Source of the DNA: Seohaeicola zhoushanensis | GTDB taxonomy: Bacteria > Pseudomonadota > Alphaproteobacteria > Rhodobacterales > Rhodobacteraceae | NCBI RefSeq assembly: GCF_014656415.1 | Contig: NZ_BNCJ01000003.1 | Coordinates: 1-45,075, forward strand | Direction of reading: 5' to 3' | DNA: 45,075 nucleotides | Part shown: piece by piece, positions 16,322 through 24,087 of the stretch | Layout: every line of letters begins with the position of its first letter | How positions within the stretch are numbered: position 1 is the first letter of the stretch | Translations under genes and position numbers: made by a program | Notes under the pieces: generated by a model | Told to the model about the DNA's origin: nothing | The model's database searches: none | Seen by the model: only the letters and a program-made list of their open reading frames with translations

Positions 16322-17122
16322 TCAGCCCTTCTGATAGGGCCGCGGAATATGGCTCATCAGCGTCTGCGAAAAGCCCCCGTCCACGATGATCTCGGCCCCG
16401 TTCACATAGGACGCGCGCGCACTGCCGAGATAGACCACCGCATCCGCCAGCTCTTCGGCCGCACCGATCCGGCGCAGAGGCACCACCTCCTCGCGGCGGG
16501 CGCGGTCCTGCGGGTCCTCGTAGAACCGTTCGGTCAGCGGCGTGCGGAACAGGCCGGGGCTGACGCTGTTGGTGCGGATGCCCTCGGCCCCCCATTCCAC
16601 CGCCATCTGCTGGCTCAGCATCAGGATCGCCGCCTTGCCCATGGCATAGCCACCCGAACGCGGCTGCGCATTGCGCCCGGCGATCGAGGCGATGTTCACG
16701 ATCGCCCCAGCCCCCGCCGCCCGGCTGGCGCGGAAGGCCTGCGCACAGCGCAGGTAGCCGCCCACGTTCACATTCATCTGCCGCTGCCAGGCATCCATCT
16801 CCAGCGCCTCCAGCGGCGCAGGCGAGGACATGGCCGCGTTGTTCACCAGCACCGAAGGCGCGCCGACCACCTCGACGCAGCGCGCGAAGGCCGCCTCGAC
16901 CGAGGCGACGTCACCCACGTCCACCGGCGCGAAGGCCACCTGCGAGGCATAGGCCGCCAGCGCATCGGGCACGCCCTCGTCGGCATCGCCCCGCGCCAGG
17001 TCGAGCATCATCACGTTGGCCCCGGCCTCCAGGAAAGCCCGGCTGATCGCCAGCCCGAGCCCCCCGCGCGCGCCCGTCACCACGCAGGTCCGCCCTGCCA
17101 GTCCCAGCCAGTCCGTCGTCAT
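16322..17122 (-). CDS. Short-chain dehydrogenase/reductase (SDR)
   Basis: A 266-residue classical SDR with the nucleotide motif TGARGGLG, VNNAAM, the catalytic serine in NIASIAG and the Tyr/Lys pair in YAMGKAA. The C-terminal end is IIVDGGFSQ plus a short tail. It oxidises or reduces a hydroxyl/keto group with NAD(P); the substrate is unknown. It is the last gene of the catabolic strand, but a terminator at 17156-17177 separates it from tctA, so it may need its own promoter or read-through. GGAG precedes the start. Confidence 0.82.
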   Translation of the reverse strand: MTTDWLGLAGRTCVVTGARGGLGLAISRAFLEAGANVMMLDLARGDADEGVPDALAAYASQVAFAPVDVGDVASVEAAFARCVEVVGAPSVLVNNAAMSSPAPLEALEMDAWQRQMNVNVGGYLRCAQAFRASRAAGAGAIVNIASIAGRNAQPRSGGYAMGKAAILMLSQQMAVEWGAEGIRTNSVSPGLFRTPLTERFYEDPQDRARREEVVPLRRIGAAEELADAVVYLGSARASYVNGAEIIVDGGFSQTLMSHIPRPYQKG

Positions 17123-17155
17123 CCAGGGTCACTCCGTCAGAAAGGTTCAAAAGCG

Positions 17156-17177
17156 AAAAGGGCGCCCGCAGGCGCCC
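17156..17177 (-). terminator. Rho-independent terminator of tctBA
   Basis: GGGCGCC (17160-17166) and GGCGCCC (17171-17177) enclose a CGCA loop. On the minus strand the stem runs into TTTTCGCTTTTG. It stands nine bases beyond the tctA stop codon. Confidence 0.75.
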
Positions 17178-17185
17178 TCGCGAGG

Positions 17186-18685
17186 TTATCGGCGCAGCAG
17201 CTTGCGCAGGCTGTTCACGCTGAAGAACACCAGCAGTATCATCGTCAGCCCGAAGAAGGTCGCCGCGATAGGACGCTCGAGGAAGGTCGAGAAATCGCCC
17301 ATCGTCACGACCATCGAGCGGCGGAAGTGCTCCTCCAGCATCGGCCCCAGCACGAAGCCCAAGAGCAGGGTCGACCCGTCGAAGCGCAGCAGCCGCAGGC
17401 CGATCCCCAGAAGGCCGAAGATCACCAGCATGTAGATGTCCATGACCGAGCTGCGCACCGAATAGATGCCCACCACCAGGAAGGCGATCATGATCGGGAA
17501 CAGAAGATGATAGGGCACCCGCAGCAGCCGCACCCAGAGGCCCACCATCGGGATGTTCAGGATCACCAGCAGGATGTTGCCCACCACGAAGGAGGCTACC
17601 AGCCCCCAGAACATCTCGGGGCGCTCGGTGATGAGCAGCGGGCCGGGAATGACACCGTGAACGATCAGCACGCCCAGGATCATCGCCATCACCGCATCGC
17701 CCGGAATGCCGAGGCTCATGGTCGGGATGAAGGCGGTCTGGATCGCCGCATTGTTGGCCGCCTCGGGGGCAGCGACCCCTTCGATCGCGCCCTTGCCGAA
17801 CCGCTCGGGGTGCTTGCTCACGCGGGTTTCCAGCGTGTAGGACATGAAGGTCGCGATGGTCCCGCCGGTCCCCGGCAGCGCGCCGAAGAAGGCGCCGATG
17901 CCGGTGCCGCGCAGCATCGGGAAGAAACTGCGCTTCCACTCCTCGCGCGAGGGCAGCATCGAACGCAGGCTCACCGACTGCGCGCCCAGCTTGGAATCCG
18001 GGCCGCCCCTGGCCGTGGTGATGATCTCGGGCAGGCCGAACAGCCCCAGCGCCAGCGCCACCAGCGACAGCCCGTCAAAGAACTCGGGCATGTCGAAGGC
18101 AAAGCGCGCGGTGCCGGTGTTCAGGTCCAGCCCGACAATGCCCAGCAGCATCCCGAACATCACTGTGATCAGCGACTTGACCGGCCGCCCGGTGGACAGC
18201 AACGAGGCCGCGACCAGAGCGAAGCTCATCAGCATGAAGTATTCCTGCGGCCCGAACTGCATCGCGACGCCCGCCAGCGGCACGGTCAGCACCGCAAGCA
18301 TCAGCGCACCCAGCGTGCTGCCCACGAAGGAAGCGATGGCGGTGATGAACAGCGCCAGCCCGGCCTGCCCGTTCTTCGCCATCGGGTAGCCGTCGAGCGC
18401 CGTGACCACGCTGGTCACCGTGCCCGGCATGTTCAGCAGGATCGAGGCGGTGGAACCGCCATAGGCCGCGCCATAGTAGATGCCCGAGAGCATGATGACC
18501 GCGAAGGTGGGGTCGATGTGATAGGTGATCGGCATCAGCATGGCGAGCGTCGCCATGCTCCCGAGCCCCGGCAGCACGCCGACCATGGTCCCGAGCAGAA
18601 CCCCCAGCCCGCAATAAAGCAGGCCCTCATAGCTCATGGCGACCGCGAAGCCGAGCGCCAGGTTGTCGAGAATGGATCCGCTCAT
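17186..18685 (-). CDS. tctA: TctA large membrane subunit of a tripartite tricarboxylate transporter
   Basis: A 499-residue protein with about twelve membrane segments, the normal length for TctA (PF01970). The conserved loops are GVLPGLGSMATLAMLMPIT near the N-terminus and YGAAYGGSTASILLNMPGT. The second repeat has GALPGTGGTIATFMSY. It forms the proton- or sodium-coupled channel fed by a TctC protein. Its ATG overlaps the tctB stop as ATGA, showing translational coupling. A terminator follows directly. Confidence 0.92.
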   Translation of the reverse strand: MSGSILDNLALGFAVAMSYEGLLYCGLGVLLGTMVGVLPGLGSMATLAMLMPITYHIDPTFAVIMLSGIYYGAAYGGSTASILLNMPGTVTSVVTALDGYPMAKNGQAGLALFITAIASFVGSTLGALMLAVLTVPLAGVAMQFGPQEYFMLMSFALVAASLLSTGRPVKSLITVMFGMLLGIVGLDLNTGTARFAFDMPEFFDGLSLVALALGLFGLPEIITTARGGPDSKLGAQSVSLRSMLPSREEWKRSFFPMLRGTGIGAFFGALPGTGGTIATFMSYTLETRVSKHPERFGKGAIEGVAAPEAANNAAIQTAFIPTMSLGIPGDAVMAMILGVLIVHGVIPGPLLITERPEMFWGLVASFVVGNILLVILNIPMVGLWVRLLRVPYHLLFPIMIAFLVVGIYSVRSSVMDIYMLVIFGLLGIGLRLLRFDGSTLLLGFVLGPMLEEHFRRSMVVTMGDFSTFLERPIAATFFGLTMILLVFFSVNSLRKLLRR

Positions 18686-19140
18686 ATCGCAAACACCTTC
18701 ATCGAGAGGCCGAGGAGATAGACGAACAGCCCCGCGCAGCAGAGCGCGGTGATCGCCGCCAGAAGCAGCGAGCGCGGAATGTTGCGGTTGTCCGAGGCGA
18801 AGGTCGACAGGAAGACCGAGGCGAAGATCGCCGGAATGATCCCGAACCGCTCGATCAGCAGCGCGAAGGCGATCAGCGAGGCGCAGATGATCATCACCGG
18901 CCAGAGCGACAGCCCGTCACGCACGAAGCCGGCGGGCGGCATCCGCAGCGCGGTGAAGACCAGCAGCAGGCCCAGCACGATCATCCCGATCGCCAGCAGG
19001 CTCGGGAAATAGCCGGGACCCATGTTGGTCAGGCTGCCCATGTCGTAGGTATAGCTTTCCCGCAGGGCCAGCAGCCCGACGAGGATGGCGCAGAGCGCTC
19101 CGACCAGGTCGGGCAGTCTCTCGCGTAACTTGGTGGTCAT
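18682..19140 (-). CDS. tctB: TctB small membrane subunit of a tripartite tricarboxylate transporter
   Basis: A 152-residue protein with four predicted membrane helices (VGALCAILVGLLAL, YFPSLLAIGMIVLGLLLVF, WPVMIICASLIAFALLIE and the C-terminal LLAAITALCCAGLFVYLLG), matching TctB (PF07331). The start MTTKLRER at 19140 is preceded by GGGAGGTTATGAC; an in-frame ATG 39 bases upstream was rejected. It overlaps tctA by four bases and follows the CMD-like gene after 35 bases. Confidence 0.85.
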   Translation of the reverse strand: MTTKLRERLPDLVGALCAILVGLLALRESYTYDMGSLTNMGPGYFPSLLAIGMIVLGLLLVFTALRMPPAGFVRDGLSLWPVMIICASLIAFALLIERFGIIPAIFASVFLSTFASDNRNIPRSLLLAAITALCCAGLFVYLLGLSMKVFAI

Positions 19141-19175
19141 GTCATAACCTCCCTGACGGACCGGACTCATGCCAC

Positions 19176-19916
19176 TCACGCGGTGGCATCGAGGGATTCC
19201 TTGAGCAGTAGTGCTCCAAGCGCGGTTCCATGAACCGACAGATGTGCGCCCAGCTGGATCGCCTGGAGGATATCGGCGCGGGGAACACCCGCCCCCAGGG
19301 CGAACCGGATCCTGCGGCGCAGGGCATTCGGGTTGTAGCCGGTGAAACAGGCGCTCAGCGCGATCTCGATCAGGCTGCGCTCTGCCGGGCCAAGCCCGTC
19401 GAGGCTGTCCTCGCTTTCCAGAAATTCGAGGACGGCGTCAAGATAGGCCGGATCGAGCCGGGCCAACGCCTCGATGCCGCGCATATCCGCCGGCAGCACC
19501 CGCTCGACCCGCGCGCGCAGCCCCGCCGGCAGGGCGTCGCTCAGGTCGACCCCGGCCTCTTCGGCCAGGATCTCGGCGGCCTCGTAGACGCTGTCCAGCC
19601 CCTGCTCGGTGACGATGCGCAGCACGTCCAGAACGTCGGCGACACTGGCCCCGGCCTCGAAGGCCATGCCCAGGTGGGTGCGCGCGCCATTGGTGTAGAG
19701 ATGCGTCGAAGAGCAGTCGAGCGCGAGATAGATCAGTTCCACCATCCGCGCCGAGAGCGGCCCGTTGCGCGCCGGATGCCCGGCATAACGCGCATAGCGG
19801 CGCAGGAAATCCGGGTTGGTCCGCAGGATCGCCTCGGTCCAGGGCCGCCAGTATCCGCGCTCGGTGATGAAATAGGCCTTGATGTCCCGCTGGGCGGGCG
19901 AAAGGTCGTCGCTCAT
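19176..19916 (-). CDS. Carboxymuconolactone decarboxylase-like (AhpD-fold) protein, two tandem domains
   Basis: A 246-residue all-helical protein with two copies of the CMD fold: roughly residues 35-110 (NGPLSARMVELIYLALDC, then HLGMAFEAGASVADVLDVL) and 160-246 (LGPAERSLIEIALSAC, then IRFALGAGVPRADILQAI). The AhpD CxxC redox pair is absent, so peroxidase activity is unlikely. A decarboxylase, isomerase or unknown CoA-linked role remains possible. The start at 19916 overlaps the stop of the upstream SDR gene as ATGA. Its position between SDRs and the transporter places it in the catabolic operon. Confidence 0.78.
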   Translation of the reverse strand: MSDDLSPAQRDIKAYFITERGYWRPWTEAILRTNPDFLRRYARYAGHPARNGPLSARMVELIYLALDCSSTHLYTNGARTHLGMAFEAGASVADVLDVLRIVTEQGLDSVYEAAEILAEEAGVDLSDALPAGLRARVERVLPADMRGIEALARLDPAYLDAVLEFLESEDSLDGLGPAERSLIEIALSACFTGYNPNALRRRIRFALGAGVPRADILQAIQLGAHLSVHGTALGALLLKESLDATA

Positions 19917-21115
19917 GTCCGCGCGCTCCGCTCGGGGGTCAGGATCTGGCCGGTCAGGAACTGCGCCCGCGCCCCGGCAACATAACAGAACAGGTCGGCC
20001 AGCCGGTCCAGCCCCGCCGGATCCGCGACTTCGACCGCGTTGATGCGCAGCGCCCGGTCGGCCAGCTCGCATGCCAGCGTGCGCACCATCATCCGCGCCG
20101 CCTCGCCCGCGCCCTGTCCGGCAACGTCGTCCTCGCCACCTGGCGCGGGCAGCAGCAGCGTCAGGCTCGCCCTTGCGCCATGGGCGGCGGCAAAGCGGCG
20201 CGCGCTCGCATGGACCGCCTCGACCAGAACCTCCGCATCCGCCGCCAGCGGCGTCGCGTCGATCACCGCGGGATAGCGCCCCGCCTGCCCCGACATCAGC
20301 GCGGCGAGGCTCGGAGCGCTCTCCTGCCCGTGAATCGTCAGCTCGGTCTCGGCCTCCAGCGGCAATACCGCCTGGGCGTTCGGCGCAAAGCCGAAGCTGC
20401 CGCCATAGACCGACGATCCGCCATCGAGGCTCAGCACCTGCCCGTTCAGCGCCGCCCCGCCGCTCCCCGCCAGGAACAGCAGCGCATGGGCCAACTCCTC
20501 GGGGTGCGCCATCCGCCCCAGCGGGATCTTGGCCACCGCGCGGTCCGGGTCCAGCCGGCCGGCGGCGATCAGCCCCTCGACCATCTCGGTGCGCACGAAG
20601 CCGGGGCAGAGAACCGAAACACGAAGATCCGGCCGCGCTCGCGACAGCGCGCGCGAGGCAACGATCAGCCCGGCCTTGCTGGCGCTATAGGCGCCTCGGA
20701 ACGGGATCGCCCGCAGCCCCGCCCCCGACGAGACATTGACCACCCGCGCACCCGGCACCAGCCGCTGCCCCAGAACCTCAACCAGCCGCATCGGCGCGGC
20801 GAGGTTCAGCCGCATCACCGGACCAAGCGCGGCAAAGTCCTTGTCGCACAGCCCCGTGCCGCTGCCATCCGACATGCCGGCATTGTTGACCAGCGCGTCG
20901 ATCCGGCCCAGATCATCGGGCAGAGACAAGGCAAGCGGATCGGCCGTCAGGTCGGCCGTCACCGCGACATGGCCTTTCCCCAGCCCGTCGCGCACCGCCG
21001 CCAGCCGCAGCGAGTCGCGGTCGACCAGCACGCAACGCCAGCCGTCGCGGGCGAACAGCTCCGCTGCCGCCTTGCCCACGCCCGCCGCCGCTCCGGTTAT
21101 CAGGACCGTCCGCAT
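19913..21115 (-). CDS. SDR protein with a C-terminal degenerate second SDR-like half
   Basis: The 400-residue product is longer than a normal SDR (about 250). Residues 1-245 form a complete SDR: TGAAAGVGKA, VNNAGMSDGSG, catalytic NVSSGAG and YSASKAG, LSLDGG. The remaining 150 residues end in a block resembling the last third of another SDR (MMVRTLACELADRALRINAV and GARAQFLTGQILTPE) but have no visible glycine-rich loop or Tyr-xxx-Lys. It looks like a fusion or internal duplication in which the second copy lost catalysis. The start at 21115 follows GGGGAGAG. It is coupled to the CMD-like gene by a four-base overlap. Confidence 0.8.
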   Translation of the reverse strand: MRTVLITGAAAGVGKAAAELFARDGWRCVLVDRDSLRLAAVRDGLGKGHVAVTADLTADPLALSLPDDLGRIDALVNNAGMSDGSGTGLCDKDFAALGPVMRLNLAAPMRLVEVLGQRLVPGARVVNVSSGAGLRAIPFRGAYSASKAGLIVASRALSRARPDLRVSVLCPGFVRTEMVEGLIAAGRLDPDRAVAKIPLGRMAHPEELAHALLFLAGSGGAALNGQVLSLDGGSSVYGGSFGFAPNAQAVLPLEAETELTIHGQESAPSLAALMSGQAGRYPAVIDATPLAADAEVLVEAVHASARRFAAAHGARASLTLLLPAPGGEDDVAGQGAGEAARMMVRTLACELADRALRINAVEVADPAGLDRLADLFCYVAGARAQFLTGQILTPERSART

Positions 21116-21137
21116 CGCTCTCCCCGCCCGCGCCGGC

Positions 21138-21896
21138 TCAGATGTTGGTGAAGGTCGATCCGCCGTCGACCACCAGAGCCTGTGCCGAGATGAACTCGGC
21201 GGAATCGCTCGCGAGGAAGCAGATCCCGCGCGCGATATCGGTAACGGTGCCCAGCCGGCCCAGCGGCGTGCGCGCGATGCGCGCCGCGTCACGCTCGGCG
21301 TTGCGGTTGCGCTGGGTGCCTTCCGTCGGCACGGCCGAGGGGCAAAGCGCGTTCACCCGGATGTTGCGCGCGCCCAGCTCCGCGGCCGCCGCGCGGGTGA
21401 TCCCCAGGATGCCCGACTTGATGCCCGAATAGACCACCGAATTCAGCGTCGAGCGCAGCGCCGCCGTCGAGGCGACGTTGACGATCGCCCCGCCCCGCTC
21501 GGGGTCCATCGCCGCCGCGGCGGCCTGGATGCCCCAGATCACACCCTTGAAGCCGATGTTGAGCATCCGGTCCATGGTCTCGTCCATGATGTCGGGCACC
21601 GCCTGGTAGCGCACCCAGGCGGCGTTGTTCACCAGGATGTCGAACCCTTCGCCCTGCGCGCGCGCGGCCTCGACCGCCCCGAACATCCCCTCGCGGGTCG
21701 AGACGTTGGCCACCACGCCGAAGGCATTGCCGCCGCTCTCGCAGATCTCGGCCACGGCGGCCTCGACGAATTCTTCCTTCAGGTCGTTGATCCCGACGAT
21801 CGCGCCGCGCGCGGCCATCTGGCGCGCGGTCTCGCGGCCGATGCCATTGCCTGCGCCCGTGATCAGGGCCACCCGGCCCAGCATGTCCTGTTGCAT
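21138..21896 (-). CDS. Short-chain dehydrogenase/reductase (SDR)
   Basis: A 252-residue classical SDR with TGAGNGIGRETA, the acidic residue in GINDLKEE favouring NAD, VNNAAWVRYQ, catalytic NVASTAA and YSGIKSG, and the C-terminal LVVDGGSTFTNI. The start MQQDML at 21896 follows GAGGAG; longer in-frame starts would overlap the acyl-CoA dehydrogenase gene. Spacing of 10 and 22 bases to its neighbours indicates one operon. It probably oxidises a 3-hydroxyacyl-CoA or alicyclic alcohol intermediate (inference). Confidence 0.84.
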   Translation of the reverse strand: MQQDMLGRVALITGAGNGIGRETARQMAARGAIVGINDLKEEFVEAAVAEICESGGNAFGVVANVSTREGMFGAVEAARAQGEGFDILVNNAAWVRYQAVPDIMDETMDRMLNIGFKGVIWGIQAAAAAMDPERGGAIVNVASTAALRSTLNSVVYSGIKSGILGITRAAAAELGARNIRVNALCPSAVPTEGTQRNRNAERDAARIARTPLGRLGTVTDIARGICFLASDSAEFISAQALVVDGGSTFTNI

Positions 21897-21906
21897 CCCG
21901 CTCTCC

Positions 21907-22866
21907 TCAAGCCGCGTCGATGAATGTCTTGCCGAGCCCGCGCAGCGCCGCCGGCGTGTCGAAGGCCGCGTCGATCTTGCGCACGGCGCGCAGCGCCCGG
22001 TGCAGCGGCACTTCCCAGGTAAAGCCCATGGCCCCATGCAGGTGGATCGCCCGCTCCAGCACGAAGCCCGCGTCTGCCGCCGCCGTGACGAAGGCCGCCC
22101 GCGCATCGCGCGCCGCGCCGAACTCGTCCGCCGCCAGCGCGCGCGCCAGCGCCGCCTTGTTCTTCTCGACCAGCAGCTTCATCCGCGCCAGGCTGTGGCG
22201 CACCGCCTGCTTGGCGCTCAGCGGCCGGCCGAACTGGGTCCGCGTCTCCAGGTAGGCCGCCGTGGTCTCCAGCGCGGCTTCCGCCAGCCCGGTGACATAG
22301 GCCCCCTGCAACAACCGCGCCTCGCGCCGCAGCGCCGCGAAGCCTTCGGTGTCCAGCACCGCGATCTCGCGCGCGCCCGCCAGCCCCAGCCAGGACTGCG
22401 GCCGCTCGGGGTCGAGCGCCGGGTCTTCGCTGACCTGAAGCGACTCGCGCTCGAACAGCACCGCCTCGCCGTCGCGCGCCACCAGCACCGCGCCGCAAAC
22501 TCCCGCGAAGGGCGCCTGCGAGGCCAGCCCCAGGCCGACGTCACCCTGCCAGGCGATGGTCGCCACCAGCTCGCCCGCGATCAGCGCCGCCGCCTGCGGC
22601 GTGCCGGCAAAGGCCCGCGCCAGCAGCATCTGCTCGACAAAGGGAAAGCCCAGGTTCTCGCGCCCGGCAATCGCCGCCAGCGAGAGGGCGAATTCCAGCC
22701 CCAGCCCCAGCCCGCCATCGTCCTCGGCGGCCGAGATGCCCAGCAACCCGGCCTCGGCCAGCAGGCCGGCGGCACCGGCAATGTCATGCCCGGCGGCATC
22801 GGTGATCGCCGCCAGCGCGGCATCGGCGAAATCCTCGGGGCGGAGCGTGTCGTCTTCGGTGCTCAT
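21907..22866 (-). CDS. Acyl-CoA dehydrogenase, short subunit type
   Basis: A 319-residue acyl-CoA dehydrogenase, about 60 residues shorter than the classic enzymes. The C-terminal helical block is typical (FGRPLSAKQAVRHSLARMKLL and IHLHGAMGFTWEVPLHRALRAVR). The middle beta domain is reduced. It is directly followed, one base apart, by a 400-residue homologue on the same operon. In steroid degradation such short/long pairs form alpha2-beta2 FAD enzymes. That arrangement is inferred here. Confidence 0.82.
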   Translation of the reverse strand: MSTEDDTLRPEDFADAALAAITDAAGHDIAGAAGLLAEAGLLGISAAEDDGGLGLGLEFALSLAAIAGRENLGFPFVEQMLLARAFAGTPQAAALIAGELVATIAWQGDVGLGLASQAPFAGVCGAVLVARDGEAVLFERESLQVSEDPALDPERPQSWLGLAGAREIAVLDTEGFAALRREARLLQGAYVTGLAEAALETTAAYLETRTQFGRPLSAKQAVRHSLARMKLLVEKNKAALARALAADEFGAARDARAAFVTAAADAGFVLERAIHLHGAMGFTWEVPLHRALRAVRKIDAAFDTPAALRGLGKTFIDAA

Positions 22867-22867
22867 G

Positions 22868-24070
22868 TCACTTGTCCTTCGCCAGGTTCAGGATGCGCTG
22901 CGCGATGATGTCGAGTTGCACCTCCGAGACGCCCGCATAGATCGTCTCGGCACGGGCAAAGAGATAGCCGGTGGTGAAATGCGCCTTGGCGCGCCGCGCC
23001 AGCGGGCTCGATTGCGGCCCGACCTGCGCCAGCAGGTCATAGGCGAAACCGGCGAAGGCCTGGTGGCACTCGGACCAGTAGAACTTCGACAGCGACCCCC
23101 GCGCGCCGATCGGCGCCCCAGATTCCAGGTGCTCGACCGAGGCCTCGATCAGCCCCTTCAGCCCGTCGATCTGCCCGACGATCTCGCCCACGCGGCGCTG
23201 CACGTCACTGTCGTCGAGCCGCCGCGCCAGCACCGCGTCCGACTTGCAGGCGCGCAGCAGGCTGCGCAGCTCGGCCTCGAAGCGCCAGGGGCGATACATC
23301 CGGTTGGTCGCCCGCTCGATCGACAGAACGCGGATCGCCGCGCTCCAGCCCTCGTCCGGGGCGCCCAGGCGCAGGCTGTCGGCCACCTCGACGTTGTTGA
23401 AGAAGACCTCGGCAAAGCTCTCCTTGCCGTCGATCGACTTGATCGGGCGCACGGTGATACCGGGGCTGTTCATCGGCACCGCGAACATCACCAGGCCCTT
23501 GTGCTTGTCGGCCACCGTCCCGGTGCGCGCCAGCAGCAGGCAATAGGTCGCCTTCATCGCGCCCGAGGTCCAGATCTTCTGGCCGTTGATCCGCCAGGTC
23601 TCGCCCTCAAGCTCGGCCTTGGTGCGCAGCCGCGCGAGGTCCGAACCCGCGTCCGGCTCCGAGAAGCCCTGGCACCAGTAGTCTTCCAGCCGCAGGATGC
23701 GCGGCAGGAACTCGGCCTTCTGCGCCTCGGTGCCCACCGCCATGATGATCGGCCCGGCCAGTTCCTTGCCCACCGAACCGACGCTCTCGGGCATCATCAG
23801 CGCGCCGATCTCCTTGTTCACGGCAAGATGCTCGCGCAGGGTCAGGCCAAAGCCGCCGTATTCGGTCGGCCAGGTCATACCGGCCAGGCCGGCCCGGTGC
23901 ATCGCGCGCTCCCAGAGGGTGCATTCCTCCAGCGTCGGCGCGCGATAGGCCAGGCTGTCGCTGCGCATGTGCTCGGGCAGGTTTGCCGCAAGCCAGCTGC
24001 GCGCATGGGCACGGTACAGCTCGCGCCCCTGCGCGGGGTCGGGAATGGTCACGTCGGTCTGATAGGTCAT
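22868..24070 (-). CDS. Acyl-CoA dehydrogenase, long subunit
   Basis: A 400-residue acyl-CoA dehydrogenase with the FAD/substrate strand blocks (WCQGFSEPDAGSDLARL and INGQKIWTSGAMKATYC). Near the C-terminus the sequence is IYAGVSEVQLDIIAQRIL. The position that carries the catalytic glutamate in medium-chain enzymes (YEGT) is alanine. This is common in the long subunits of heteromeric acyl-CoA dehydrogenases. GAGGA precedes the start. It lies 17 bases behind the CoA ligase gene. Confidence 0.84.
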   Translation of the reverse strand: MTYQTDVTIPDPAQGRELYRAHARSWLAANLPEHMRSDSLAYRAPTLEECTLWERAMHRAGLAGMTWPTEYGGFGLTLREHLAVNKEIGALMMPESVGSVGKELAGPIIMAVGTEAQKAEFLPRILRLEDYWCQGFSEPDAGSDLARLRTKAELEGETWRINGQKIWTSGAMKATYCLLLARTGTVADKHKGLVMFAVPMNSPGITVRPIKSIDGKESFAEVFFNNVEVADSLRLGAPDEGWSAAIRVLSIERATNRMYRPWRFEAELRSLLRACKSDAVLARRLDDSDVQRRVGEIVGQIDGLKGLIEASVEHLESGAPIGARGSLSKFYWSECHQAFAGFAYDLLAQVGPQSSPLARRAKAHFTTGYLFARAETIYAGVSEVQLDIIAQRILNLAKDK

Positions 24071-24087
24071 CGGAATCCTCGACAGGG

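Noticed and set aside
15963-16595. Minus-strand 210-residue open frame over the long inverted repeat
   Set aside because: It lacks a ribosome binding site, its composition is arginine/alanine-rich, and its 5' part overlaps the secure SDR gene in another frame.
16286-18721. Very long plus-strand frame (811 residues) opposite the SDR and tctA
   Set aside because: It is rich in His, Arg and Gln and mirrors well-recognised minus-strand genes; a typical antisense frame in GC-rich DNA.
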